Source: Liolophura sinensis
Lineage: Eukaryota; Mollusca; Polyplacophora; Chitonida; Chitonidae
Direction of reading: 5' to 3'
Length of the DNA stretch: 64,000 nt
Assembly (NCBI RefSeq): GCF_032854445.1
Contig: NC_088301.1
Location: 34,089,187-34,153,186, forward strand
Part shown: positions 1 through 13,400 of the stretch, in pieces
Layout of the letters: each line of letters begins with the position of its first letter
How positions within the stretch are numbered: position 1 is the stretch's first letter
The notes under the pieces: model-generated
Databases searched by the model: none
What the model saw: only the letters and a program-made list of their open reading frames with translations
What the model was told of the DNA's origin: nothing
Position numbers and translations under genes: made by a program

Positions 1-1196
1 ACAAGACTAATCGGCAAAAATTTTAGCCTAAATTTGAGAAGAAGTAGAATTCTGATAAGAATTTTTCAAATTCTAGTACTGACAAGCAGACAGGTGAAAT
101 GCACGAGCCAAATGTGGGTTTTTCTTCTGAGGAGAAGACATTCCAGCCCACACCTCAAGATCTAAGTTCACCTTCTTCCCGTTATTATAAGGGTTCAGGA
201 CACCTACTAGCCATGTGCTAAGTCCTGAAGAGGAAAGACGAGCGAAAGTCAGTAGCTTTTGTTCGTATACTTAGGGATACTCGGGCTAGTCATTCTCTGA
301 TGTTGGCAGCTGTGATTCCTGCACTTTCTTATAAGGCCACCAGTCATTCTTTGATCCAGGGTATCAACGGAAAGTTTATGTCTGTTCCATCACCCTTACT
401 TCTGATTTGGTTACCGGTTTAGTAACTGTAGGGGTTGTTAATACTTTGCCTGTGGAAGGTATTTCCTTTTTGCTTGGTAATGACTTAGCATGAGATAAAG
501 TTAAGGTGAGTCCTCGTGTTCGTAGTGTTCCGGTCTTGGACGGAAATGCAGACATACAGGAAGAGTTTCTAGGTATATTTCTCCTCTTGTGGGATTGCCA
601 AATCACATAAAAGAGACTGGGTGAAGCGGGCAATTGGGGATTCAGCGGGGAATATTAATTTGGCTGAAACTTTCTTTCATCATATTGATGGTATAAAGGA
701 TGGTCGTGAATTAGACTGTGCTCTCTCTATCTGATGGAGTTAAAATCAGATCCCAAATTTAGTGAATTAAGTCTGATTTATCTTTGGAGGAAATAGCTGA
801 TGTACCTGTTGGTTATTACATGGAGGATGAGCTGTTGATAACAAACTATATACACCCTCATGCATTAGCTAATGATGATTGGGCAATTTTTAATCATATG
901 GTCTTACCTCCAAGTTTGAAACAGACAGTACTTAGTATGGCTAATGAGATTCCAATAAATGGAGATGTAGGCATTGGAAAGACAAAGTAAAATCACGAGC
1001 CATTTTTAATGGCCTAAGATCCACAAGGATGTGGTTAATTTCTGTAAAACATGTCACATCTGTCAGCTGGTAGGAAAACCCCAGAATAGTGGTAGACCTG
1101 CAGGATTAATTCCAATTCCTGCTTTCGGTGAACCTTTTCGTAAGGTACTCATTGATTGCGTTGGTTCACTACTTAGAACTAAATCAGGATACATGT
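1..1196 (+). pseudogene. Ty3/gypsy-type retrotransposon, 5' part (gag zinc knuckle, protease, integrase N-terminus), degenerate
   Basis: Fragments of an LTR-retrotransposon polyprotein are read in several plus frames. Near 175-225 a zinc-knuckle-like pattern (C, then GSGHL, then MC) is followed by a stop. Near 265-310 a run ending DTRASHSL resembles the aspartic protease active site, with the usual DTGA glycine replaced by arginine. At 400-490 the text VGVVNTLPVEGIS then LLGNDLA is the typical distal protease segment, again ending in a stop. From about 784 (VPVGYYMEDELL) to 1190 come the integrase zinc-binding region (CKTCHICQ) and the first part of the catalytic core (VLIDCVG, then TKSGY). 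Reverse transcriptase and RNase H, which normally lie between protease and integrase, are absent, so this is an internally deleted dead copy. It is truncated on the left by the window edge and on the right by the insertion at 1197. Family assignment rests on motif recognition. Confidence 0.8.
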
Positions 1197-2040
1197 GTAT
1201 CTGTACAAAGACGAACAAGGTCTCCTTTCACGCCGCCTTTACGACAAAAGGGATCATTTCAATTTTGATATTGTGAATTATCCTTATTTAGATAGCTATA
1301 TACCAAAGGGTCCTGCATATGGCGTATACATATCTCGCCTTGTAGCATTTGTCAGATCTTGCGTTAATTGTGATGACTTTAATCTGCGTAACAAGTTGCT
1401 GGTTCAAAAACTAGTTTGTCAAGGATACTCCATCAAACGCCTTCATTCTAAGTTTCTCAAATTTTACAATGAGGATAACACTCTCGTTGACAAGTATGGA
1501 CAAAGGGTTCAGATTCTCTGGCGATCTGCATTGTGATCAACCACACAGACGGCGCTGTTATCCCTATGTAAATGTCTATCACGTACATGGTATTAACAAC
1601 ATAGATGGCGCTGGTTGCCCAGTGTAACCGTCTATCTTGTATGTCATGTGTAACATCATAGACGGGAAAGACGTAATCTTGCGTTACTTTTGAATCACAG
1701 TATGATCGGTTAGGGTCTGTAACGCTCGTCATTTTCAAACTGTATCTAATAACGCTTAACCTGGGGATAGGGGCCGTAGAGATGGCCATGCTCATTACAT
1801 CAGCCTGATGTCTTCATGAACAGTTGCAATTAAAGCGCGTCTGAGATACTTGTTTAATTGTTATTTGACATGGAACTCATTCACGGACTACGAATTTGAA
1901 CTTTGATATGGAATTCATGCCTGGAATATTCATTGTCTGCCCTGCATTATTGAAAACTGATGACCGCTTCTCTCTTGTGTGTTACCGGCTTTATTTCTTA
2001 TTTGTATAATTTCTTACATACCTTTGTCTTTGGGAGATTT
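1197..2040 (+). mobile_element. 3' part of a Penelope-like/YIDD reverse-transcriptase retroelement inserted in the gypsy integrase
   Basis: From 1197 (tatctgtacaaagacgaac) to 2040 the sequence is nearly identical to 52194-53081. It encodes the C-terminal RT segment (LYDKRDHFNFDIVNYPYLD, then YGVYISRLVAFVRSC, ending LWRSAL with a stop at 1534-1536), followed by about 500 bp of noncoding tail. A small frame break lies near 1255 relative to the longer copy. The left edge is a 5' truncation. The right edge falls where similarity to the 53-kb copy stops (tttgggag), so it probably marks the true 3' end; there is no poly-A tail. Gypsy integrase sequence resumes directly after it. Relative to the longer copy, two short blocks of the tail are missing, one near 1640 and one near 1665. 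Confidence 0.8.
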
Positions 2041-2620
2041 GGAAATCCCGCTGAAGCAGATAAGTACTCCTCAGATAGTTAATTGTCTGTTAGTCAGTTT
2101 TTCACCAGGCATGGCTTACCCAAGGAAATACACTCAGGCCAGGGGTCAAATTTTATATCAGGCTTATTTCAGAAAGTCATGAATCAGGTGGGGATTAAGC
2201 AGTTGAAATCCACACCTATATCCCCCCCCCACCCACATCCCAAAGGAACGATATCACCAAATCATGAAGAGTGCTTTACTACCATATTGTATGGAATATC
2301 CTGAAGATTGGGACAAACGGATTCTATTTGTATTGTTTGCCACCATGGATACTCCCATTGAGTCCACTGAGTTTAATCTACTTGATTTAGTATATGGCCA
2401 GAAGATTGGAATTCCTTTAGCTTTGATGAAGGGAGAAGCAGAAGGAAACTTATTAGAGTGTGTTTCCCAGTTTTGGGGCAGGTTATACAAAGCCTGGGGG
2501 ATAACCGTGCTAATTTGGCAGTAGAAAATGAAGCTGTACAACGAAAAGATGGTTAAGCTTTTTCTCTCCTGGGGATCAGGTGGTAGTTTGTTGTCCCTAC
2601 GTGAAGAACCCCGTCTGTAA
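2041..2620 (+). pseudogene. Ty3/gypsy-type integrase, distal part, degenerate
   Basis: Integrase coding resumes after the inserted retroelement. IPLKQISTPQIV, then FFTRHGLPKEIHSGQGSNF, then GLFQKVMNQVGIKQLKSTP are recognisable as the second part of the DDE catalytic core. In this copy the usual D in the DQGTNF-like motif reads G (SGQGSNF). A further frame (2264-2524) gives YCMEYPEDWDKRILFVLFA and LLDLVYGQKIGIPL, matching the C-terminal integrase region. At least two frame changes and a poly-C tract near 2222 break the reading frame. Compared with intact gypsy integrases, about ten residues around the insertion point are missing. Confidence 0.75.
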
Positions 2621-4260
2621 ACATTGTATTATACTTTTTATTTGTCAGTGTCTGACCTACATTTTCTCTCTTTGAGAGCAGTCATATTTACCGACTTTCA
2701 CTGTGAAGCATTTTGCTGGGTGTGGCGATATCGCCTTTCACGCCGTTCGTCATTTGTACTCTATTGTCTATACAGAGCACTTTGTAAGCTGGTGTTTCGT
2801 CACTTGCTATTTTTTTTGGAGACGTTATTTTGGAGCTTGTATCGCTCTTGTCTCTTTATGCTATTACCTACATTTCATCCCAGTTTACCCTGAGGGTGAC
2901 TTTGTGTGCATTTCCGCCCAAACATACATCGACAGCTCGGCATCACGGAGGCTACTGTCAACCCGTCGCCCTGAGAAGTTACACATCACAGGCGGTTGGG
3001 GAATAAACCATTTATAGGACTGTATACTATTATTTAGGTGTCATATGTATATTTACTGTTCTCGCAAACAGATATCTACCTTTGACGCATTTTTTTGGTA
3101 TATTCAGTATTGCTTTTGATGAGAGAAGTATTGCCATAAGGAATTCAGGATCTCTGCATAATACAGGACATACATTGAACTAAAACAGAAAGTGGATGAT
3201 TAATTGAATAGAGGTCGTAGAGTACTTAGGGTATCTTTACTAATTAATATTTATGAAATGAAACAGTGAGCAAAAATGTTTTACCATTAACACAAGGATT
3301 TCAACAGCTTGTCTCTTTATTAAGTAGAACATTGAAATTCGAAAATTGAAGTCGTGAATTCAGTTCACGTGTCTTTCAGAACATTTGATGAATTGCCAGT
3401 TTCCACCTTCATCGTCTTCGCCGATAAATCACAAAAACCCGTCGTCCACAATTTGGTCTAATGTGCTCTACTATATTTGTTCAAAATTTACCGCTGTAAC
3501 GTTTTGAATGTGTAGGCATTGCGGGTTTGAGGGGTTCATTTAAAGAGAGTAATAATATACTGATATCTATTTTAAAAAAAACGGGGACGCGTTAAGCAGT
3601 CGGCTAATTTGCCAATTAATCCTTGCTTGTCTCTTGAGGTAAACAGCAAGATTTATCGACGAACTAGGCCAGTGTCCATTAGACACGGGGATGGCTCTTG
3701 AGTATCCGAAGTGATAAATGCCAAATGGATATGTTGAACACCTGTTAGTTGTATTATCCATCTTAAAACAGGAAATGTATTTACTGATCAGGGCGCGAGC
3801 AGTTTCATCCAGTATCCATTTGCCTTCATGAGGTTAACAGACATAGAAGCACGATGTACACCTCAGGATTTACATTGTAGAGAATTTCTGGCAATAATAC
3901 ACTCACATGCTTTAATTTGCTATGAATTAACTGTAGACTGTAGATGTTGGTTGTAAGGCGAGTCAGCATGTAAGAATGCTGAGTAATGAAGCAGGCCTAA
4001 TGATGGAAGTATCTCAGTGAAGCATTATGCATAACTCGTGAGGCTGCCACAGTAGACTTAGTGTACACCACTTCCGATGTATGGCGGAAAGAGTAGGTCT
4101 CCCTCTAAACAAAGAATAACGACCTGTGTCCTGTGATAAACGCACATACAGACTAAAGTTCAGTCAAAGTACGCCAGTACAAACGAGAGTTGTCGACGGC
4201 TTATTGTTATCAAGACTCTTCATACAGTAAGAGCAGAATAATCCACAAACTACCTATCTA
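2621..4260. other. No recognisable gene; T-rich stretch, possible retrotransposon end
   Basis: After the integrase fragment the first 400 bp are pyrimidine rich with two overlapping short open frames (2624-2893 and 2703-3017) that resemble no family I know. They may be the untranslated end or LTR of the gypsy element, but no second LTR is available for comparison. From 3020 to 4260 I see nothing. Confidence 0.4.
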
Positions 4261-4334
4261 AGGCCGGGATAAAACCCACACGCCTTGTGTCCTAGCGATT
4301 GAAAGACAAGAACTTTAACCTCTGAGCCACCTCA
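4261..4334 (-). mobile_element. tRNA-derived SINE head
   Basis: The reverse complement reads like a tRNA with an A box (tggctcagaggttaaag) and a B box (gggttttatccc) at tRNA-like spacing. The mispaired acceptor and the absence of a clean cloverleaf argue for a SINE fragment rather than a working tRNA gene. The 38-bp triplicate repeat starts immediately to its right. Confidence 0.6.
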
Positions 4335-4445
4335 AAACACTCAAAAATGTTCTTTCTTGTCGTGCAACCTCAAAATATCAAAAAGTGTTCTTTCTTGTCG
4401 TATCACCTCAAAACATTCCAAAATGTTCTTTCTTGTCGTACCACT
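4328..4445. repeat. 38-bp tandem repeat, three copies
   Basis: The phrase gttctttcttgtcgt recurs at 4349, 4387 and 4425, an exact 38-bp period. Each unit begins with an acctcaaaa-like run. The copies differ at several bases. The array abuts the SINE head, so its first unit includes the SINE edge. Confidence 0.85.
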
Positions 4446-7400
4446 TCATTGCATTCAAGGTGATAAAAGTATCTATAACTGTGCGACTATGATGAAATGT
4501 GTTGAGGTCTACATTGCGTAACTTTTCTCTACCGGTATATATTGTTGTCAAAAAGAGCGTCAAGCGACAGGTTCTTAAAATATATATTCCAAACTTTTTA
4601 TACCTGTTGTATATGATTTTTAATTACCATGCTACGACTATCTTATATTCTGACTATTTTGTGACTGTTTATTAATATAACGAACTTGTCACTCAAAAAG
4701 CAGTATAGAATCAGAAACAGGCAAATTATGTCATTTGATTCCGGTCCTCAAGAATTCTTATTTTCTTTTAATTATTTATTGAATTTTTTTTTTTTTGCGT
4801 GAAACCATGCAGCTGAGGTTTGTTGAAGGCCTGTTTAGTTCTTTCAGGAACGAATGAGAGAGAAGGCATGTACGAATGTCTGTAAAAGAATTTAAATCGT
4901 ATTGCTTTGTCTTCAGCTGAGTCGACATGCGCCCAGAGATTACAGTGCATTTCTCTTTAACTGATGCAAACGGTTATTTTTGTTGACGTAAAATTTCTTT
5001 GCATACTGCTCTCAACGGTATCAGTAGTTACTGAGTAATTGATTATTTCTTTGCCATAAAGCTTTCGTGAAAGAGAGAGTAAACTTAATCGTTTATCTGT
5101 CAGCTTTTTTGTTCATGTCTTTCGCCCTATAATTCTTTTTCTATCACCTATGTTCAGAGATGAATAGTATTTTTCTTCTTTCCATGTAGGACAACATTTC
5201 ATCCTGAGGCAAGTCTGAAGGTATAGTTCCATCTCATTTTGTACAGTTGTAAATAACAAAAAAACTTTTTGAATTATTCAATTATTCAACATTGATCAAC
5301 CATGTCTCCACATACTGTGATCTCAAAAAGCATATCATGCCTTTGTTTGAATGTAAACTTTATTTGTAAATAAGATATATCTCTTGAAGTTCTCCTTGGT
5401 GTATTGGTAGATTCATCTGCCTTGTGTATTCATCAGGTATGTCGTAGATTTGCACGTACGCCTGTGCTTAACCTTTTCGCTTTCTGAGCTAGGTAAATCA
5501 TCAATCTTCAAAACTGATAGTGAAGTCCACCTGGTCAGATAAAATGCTTCTTTCAAGAAAAATATTTTTTGCGGTTGTAACGGTGGAAAGGGTTATCTCT
5601 GACAATGTTAGTATTTTTTGTATCTCTATAGCTCCTCCTAAACGCCATTGCTAGTTCCAATGACATCCTCAGCATTATCGATTTGCACGATCAGGTTTAT
5701 TCTCTTAGCTCCTGCCTTTTACTAACGCACACAGCTTGGCACTGATTGAATTTCAGAGACCAGTGGTCAAGTGGAAAACTGCGTAGAGGCATGCTGATAA
5801 CAACATAGTCGTCGGACAGTGGTCAGTCAGGCTAATAAAGCAGTAATAAAGCGAACGAGAGACTTCTTGTTAGACAAAGCAAACGTGAACAGCATGCACA
5901 ATGGTGAAGACTTGGCAAGAAACACTATATAGTTACCATTTCAAACAATCATTTTTTTTCAAATGTGTCACGAAGGATAATTGTTGTTTATACTTGAGTA
6001 AGTGACCGTGTATTACTGTGCTATTTTTTATGAAAAATCTTCATAAATGCCTTTGGTTGACTGAACAGTTTTGAAATTATAAATAAATACTTCCTTGATA
6101 AACATTATTTTGCTTTTAGTATATAAGCACAGAGTACCTGGGAAAGATTGCCTTTTTTAACTAGTAAATGTACCTGTTACTCAAACGAAATTTACATTAA
6201 AATTGAAAACTATATCACCATGTAATATTTGATCTTGATGATAACACATAAATGTTACGTTTAGCTTGTGAACAACACTTTGTTTCAAAGTGCGATTCTT
6301 GGGCAGGATGTTTGAAAGTCTGACAAAAGTCAAGCAAGTCTTAAATCTTAATACAAGTGTGATCATAAAGCAAAAAAAATGTGATTTTAGCTCAGACCAA
6401 AGCTACTATAGGGTTCAAATGCTAATACGGCTTTGAACAACTAGACGCAAAAGTTTCTCAAGTCATTTTTTTGTTGTTTTGAAGGTAGAAGTCAGGTTTT
6501 GCGGAAGCTTCTAGAACCGGGAACACCTTAAGCCTATATATTCCAAAAGTGTATAGTTAGGTCCGCTCTAAGTTTTTAAATATGGGGATAGGAAGGAGGC
6601 TGATAATTTTTAAATTCGGTCTTAATAACTTGAACCCTATGGCTTGCTTTAGACAGAGGGCAAGAATTAATGCTTACAGATATTTATGGATTCGGCCAAC
6701 GGCTATGCATGTCGACGTTCTAAAATGACCAGTAGTCTTCATTTGGTCTTTGACCGATAACTGACCAGAAAAACTGACAACCTCTTGGTGTTAGTCATTG
6801 TATCTTAAACACCGGTTTTGTCAGATGAGATATCTTGGAAAGATATCGCCTTTTGGCTGCCTGGATTACTAGTTTCTGACACTGTGATGTCCGGCAGTAA
6901 CCACTATATGTAAGATTTCTAGCGCGATCGCCGAAATTGATCGATCTCTTGGTTCTTCGGGGCGACTGCAGTTAAGGGTAATCATGCGATAGTATGATAA
7001 GCTGAGTGTAATAGCCACGCAGTTTGACTGTAGGCCACTTAACCCGCAGAAAAGTCAGGGCGTTCGACGCCATGACGACGAATATTTACTGTTCACCAAT
7101 GGGTTTTTAAAAAGTTAAGATAATATCATTGTTTAATGTCCGCATGTTATGTAGGAAAGGAATTCCGGTTGATAAATAGAATATGAATTCATTGTGACAT
7201 GTAGAAATTTTTTCATATATGTACATTTGTTTTGATATATTTACAATAAGTCTTGGATATCTTAATCTTCATGCTGTGATCTTTTATACTGCGTGTATAT
7301 TTTGCCCGTTTTATATAGTCCCATGTTTAGACTACGCATGGAGAAGACCTGTTTGAGAGAATTCTGTTTTGTTGTTCACAACATCTACTTCAGCCACACA

Positions 7401-10400
7401 ATTTTGGGGAAACAGAAAACAGACCGACTACAATGTCGGGACGATGTATGTGCAACCTCCATCCTGATATTATAAAATAATACACGTTCTGATAAATGTA
7501 GCTTGGGATTAAGCACTGAATCTACAGTTTCAGATCTAACCTGTGTTCAAACTAAAGATGCATGTACTTTCTCAATATTTCCTCAAATCGGCCATGTACA
7601 GATTTTCCTGGAAAATCTACAAATACTGACACTACCTTGGTTGCTTTCAGTTGGCTTTAATGCTGATACATTTTATTGGAGTTCAAAGGCCGGTTGCCTT
7701 AGTGTCGGCAATCATGAAGTCCACACAATCCATTGTGCGCTCTTTCATAACACTAAGTATAACCCTTATGTCAGTACACTGTATAAATATTGTACTGTTT
7801 CCTGTACAAGCAGTAAGTGCATTTGTGACACAAGAGCTGTGTACAGATCAGTGTTACTATAAAAGCAAAACGAAAACGAAACCACTGATTTAACGGCTAT
7901 TTCACTTCCTTTTTTGTTGTTCCATTATGTTTGTTAATATTTGAACAAAGGTATTTTCCATTGTCCCGTGCGACAGGACCACATCTTCTTTTGCTGAATA
8001 AATAAACCAGGTGAGTCGTTTTTATTAATGCTACGTGATAACACACGACGATTTCTACATCTGGAATTAAGGGTGTCATCGTTCATGGCCGTTATTTGAA
8101 AACATAGCTGAATAGTCGATAACGAAGCATTGTGAGTATTTAAAGCATTTTTAATAACGATTAAGCGTTTTAGCGGAGCATGGAGTCTCTGGTGGTCCAT
8201 TTTCTAAATAAAAATTTTCTAAGTATCGTCATATGAAAAAAAGAGTAGAACTGAGCTTGCCTTCGACCATATAGTTCACAATATTGGAATAAACGAACTA
8301 ACCATCTTAATACAAACTCTGCCAAAGTCACTTTCAGCGAGGTTGATTCCCTAGGAAGGTTATGTGAAAGTGTTCCGTTCATTCACAAACCCCATGGCTA
8401 TGCCCTATTGGCCGTGATTTGTTGGCCCTTTTTTTAAAAGACCGGAGACTATTAGTAAATGAAATGTAATAAAACTGGATACCCTGGACTTTGTAGCTGG
8501 CGCTTTAACGAAGTTATCACACCTCGGAGCCTTAACTAAGCTCTCCATGCAAACAGTTCAACGATGTTTGTCCCTCTGCGATCGATGCACCCATAAACTG
8601 GCCCTAACCCATGACCGTTGCAAACTGCTGTATAGCGTATGTTGGACTATATACCATCTTGAAACATCACTGTAACATTCCGCCACGCACTAACAATAAT
8701 TATATATCCTCATCCAAGGAAATGCTATAGCTTCAAAAAGTTAATATTTCTCTCGAAAATAATTGTTACCGAGAATTCATAGATATGCTTACTTATATCC
8801 CTTTAAGGCGTGAGTGGATATACTAGAACATGGTGTTCTAGTGCCATCGACATGTTCATTATTTATACCATATAAACAATAATTAAACCTTCATTGGTAT
8901 ATACGTATTTTTTGCTATCAGGTTTAATTTTCAAATGCCCAGCTGTGTTCTATGTGCAGTTTTTGAACAGCAGTTGCGTACTAGCTGTAGCATTACACAT
9001 ATCAAATACTTTTGTTTCCATTTAACCAGAGTGCTATTATTGCTCCCTACCTACTAAAAATATTAATGCATGGGTTACGTATGTTAGCATCTATTTTCAA
9101 AATTTAGGTCTTCCTGACTGCTTCGCCGTGTAACGAGACACTACAAGGCAAAGGTTGTAAATAAATCCAAGACAATGTATTTGTACACGTCTAGAATGCC
9201 ATTTGTTCCATAAACGTTTATAATGTTCACCACATGTTTGGCGTTAAAATGAGCAATATATATGGTCCCAGATAATAAGGAATTTTATTTCTTGCATAAT
9301 TTCGCTGTATACTATGTTACCTGAATTCATTTAATTCAAGCGTGATCTAGCCATTTGATCTATCAGTGAAGACAGTAAGTGTTCCAGATATGAAAGCGCC
9401 CTTGATGTTTACCGCCAAGTACATCCAGTTTTAAGTCATCTGCAGTGATACTGTGTAACTAAAATTTGAATAATTTACATTTTCTTCATGGGTAGTCATT
9501 GAATATCTTCTTAACGATCTTGTGATATTCTAGTATAAACAGTGTTACGCTAAATACTCAGTATGAGTTTCCTGTGCCCTGTCTGTTGCGCAAGCACATT
9601 TATAACCGAGATATTGCTTTCTTGTTGTATGTATTTGTGTATTTTTTCTTATTTACCTATAAATCTGTGCAATTGTTTTTTAATCATCCGTATGGTGTTG
9701 TTCTAAGTTAGCTTTATTCGACTAAATATTGATTCAGAGAGTGGGCTTACCGTGAACTCGCGTTTGATACTTCTGCATTTCGTGTTACTGTAACTGGATG
9801 TTTAACGTCAAATCATATCTTTGTTTTCGAACAACTTTCCCCGTTGAGATTGTTACTAGGACTAGCGCAGTTCAACGATGTAGCAGGAAGCCGATCACAC
9901 ATTGACAATTTCCTGCCTTTCTGCCCCGCGGTCTTTACATAGTAAGGACAGGGATAAATCGTTGAGACACGGATTGGAATTCAAGACATCAATGGTCATA
10001 GGCTTTCCTATTTGTATATTTATGTGATCAATGCCATGTTGGACTCTTCATTAACAGACCGATCGAAACTGGACTCCAGGACTGATTGGTGTTAACGACC
10101 GTGTTTAGTGACAATGTGGTCCTTTTTTACCGTGGATTGTACATCATGATAGGAAATAACCACAAAGACAAAAAACAAAGAAGCCGTGGGTTGGATATCC
10201 GGCTCTTCTAGGAGGAAAAATCAATTTATACAACAGGATGTATCACGTTGTTTACGTTGAGATGGCTTAGTGTGGCAGAAGCTTGATCAAGTTAAAGTAT
10301 TTCGGCTCATAGTTCAAAAGTGTTTCGACCACCCTTATAAAATCAATATAGATTTAATGACAGCAGACTTGGTGCTTCGTCATTTTTCCGCACAATTAAT

Positions 10401-13400
10401 GCTATGCTTTCAGGGGATCAGTAACATTCTAATAAAATCCTTGTCAAGTTTACAGACAGTAGTGCATAAATTTACAACCTTGATATCCTTTTTTATTTTT
10501 AAAATTTTCCATGGACCAGGATATGAGGTCATCGATCCACACGTATAAAAATATAGCTACGCGATACTTCTTCCTTGCTTGTGAAGTCGAGTAGAGTGAC
10601 TAAATGCTAATGCTCATGATTCCTGTCATCACATTTTCGTAATTCCCTCTTTATTCATAGTCTCTTGCGTGGATGGATTCTTGCCACCACTGATGAGACA
10701 TAGACCGCCAGTAAGACAGCACATATTGCTCCAGCTTTTAGCCCTTGTGTTCATATGAGCAAGGAGTTAATTGTCTTTGATTTCTACTTGCTTGTATCCC
10801 AAGTGACACGTTAACTGATGGCCATGTGTTCAGAAGACGTGTCGAGGAAAATAAGATAACCCGAAGTGAAGCAATGTATGGAAAACCCTACCGAAAACAA
10901 CTCGGCGCAGCCAGACGAACATCCATTAGGCCAATTATGGATAAAAAAAAAACTCCTGTGCTGACCGATACTGTTCTGAAACACATCTGACGTGTAGTAG
11001 GAAACCATTGACCTGTAGCAGGAAACCCTTGTTCAGTGGATAATATTATATTCCCTTATGCCTGTGTGTATTTCGCATTATCTTTACCGAGATGCACAGT
11101 CCCTATTCTGTAAACTCTCGGATTTAACGTTGAGTGTGTTGGGTGAATGCCAGTAGTTGTAATACGATTAGGGAGACTGGAAAATAAATTTATGGACAAA
11201 CATCCCTGTAAATTTTGGTTTCTTTATACGTATTTCTAATATACGCTAAATGGCGACGTATAGTCCGTCCATCCGAAGCGCAGATCTCACAAAGACTCAT
11301 ACAGACATCCGTATACCAGCCGTCAACCAATCCGAGTCAATAATTGCAAGACAAATTTGCAAACAACGTTCAACATAAACCAACAAATAATATTAGGACT
11401 GATTCTTATAAAGATAAGCAAGACAAGTCAACACTTCCAATAATGACGGAAAGGGTCACAGGAATATTCTAGGCGTCAGAACGCTTACTGTGTTGTGTAT
11501 AGGGCTATATTCTATAGTAAGGTTTTATATTGTTTCGGCCATTTCCGGTATGACTTTAAATGAAAGCTTAACAAACATATTTTGCCGATAAAAAATTGGT
11601 AAAGATAAGTTTTGGTTAAATGATTTTTTTCGTAAGTCATTTCATAAACATCCATGAATGGAATTTTTCTGCTCTTTTACATTTCATATAACTACCAAAT
11701 AAAGATTAATCCGGAAATGAACGATAAGGTTGCATGACATATTGGGAACACACTTAGTAAAGTCAAAGAGAGGTGTTTTGAGCCGTAATGATTAACCCTA
11801 ATCTGCTGGAGTTTACTTTGGGGATGAGAAGAAGCATTTATAATCAATTTTTTCACGAATCCTCAATGAAATCTATAAATGCTATAAGGTTAAATTACAT
11901 GTTATATAGCCAGTTGGAAAGAGTGACATTTTACAACGCCTGCTTGTGCATTTATCATAAAGGGTGGCCCCTCCCCGAAGCATAAATTGAAGGAGGTAAT
12001 AGAAGAAACCTCATACACATGAATGTTCCTATGTCTGCAGGCAACAGAACCGATGGGGAGCGGTTTGTAGTGTTAGGTATTACGTCATTACCAAGTAAAT
12101 TTGGCGTATTTATACAGTGAATGTTTGTTGATCTCATAGCCTAAGGGTTGTTATAGCCAGTTGACCTTTCAATCACCGTAACCAATGCTCTGATGGTGGA
12201 AATGTCCTTTGATATTTTCCGCCGCAGCAGGGTTATGGGTAAACATGCGAAGATGCTTCGGTTTTTATAGTTGCTATATGGACCTGGTGACTGGGTATCA
12301 AAGCGTTTTAACCGACTCGACGCTATTATAATACCAAGGATGTAATATCTTGTGAACTTGTGATTGGCATCGTGTTTTGGGGCAGGTCTCAAAGGAGGCC
12401 TGTCTTTGGTGGATATACTTCAAGCATATTATGGTCGGACAGTCTGGCTTGGAAGTTGTATTTTCTTTTAGTAATATTATGCTGCACCAGAAACCAACAG
12501 GATTGAAGAGTGCCAGTGTAATTGCAGGCTATTTTACGGGATACTTTAATGGTGGTGGGCGGTGGATTGACCAGGTGTATACAGGGGGATTGAAGTAACA
12601 TATTCAGGAAGACTGGAAATATCTTTACTTAATCGTGTTAGGATACTCCATGCAAAAAAACTCTTATTGTGCCTGCAGTTTTTATCCTTCTCTAACGTTA
12701 TATTATACAGCGTGTTTCTTTAAAATTGTATATATTTAGATTATTAAGTAAATACATTTGTAAATAAACTATTGTTTTACTTGCTTTATATATTCCTGTA
12801 TAACTTGTAAAGCAATGCAATTATACTTAAATTATTTCCATACATTTTTTAAAATCTGAACCAGCTGGTGTTTTATTTTTTGTTTGACCAGTCGGTAAAA
12901 ATTGATTTCATTTAATGATTGGATCAAAAAATCAGTTTACCCTGAGGTCTCTTTTGTCGCAACAGAACATATGGTTCTGGCTTGTTAAAAATAGTATGAA
13001 ACACTGACCCCTTTATGATAATATCCCAGCCAAACGGCGCTATCAAGTGATCTTTATAGATGCACTAAGCTTATTTAAACGCAGCCCATTTCAACGGCCA
13101 TTTTGAAAACGCCCTTTAGCTGGGCGTTGGGTGTCAAGTCTTTAAGGAATGTAGGTTCTCTAGAGCCCGTACAGTTATAAAAATGTTATTTTCCAGTTTG
13201 TATATTGGTGCGCATGAAAAGTGGAGGTGGATTGTGAGATCATAACTTGTTCACGGAAGGAGATCAACAGGTTTACTACCTAGGAGAACTTCTCACCCAT
13301 TCATTGAAGCCTGTTTCTATTTTTGCTAAGGATAACTATTGTCTACAAGTATGTTTATTATATAACAGTATAATTGTTTTGTATATTGCGTCACGTTTCA

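Noticed and set aside
1457-1795. Minus-strand open frames over the retroelement tail (also 52471-52926)
   Set aside because: They are shadows of the element's RT end and noncoding tail, open in both copies only because the copies are nearly identical.
2624-3017. Two overlapping open frames after the gypsy integrase, considered as an env-like gene
   Set aside because: Short, low complexity and T-rich. No signal peptide or glycoprotein features; more likely a noncoding end of the element.
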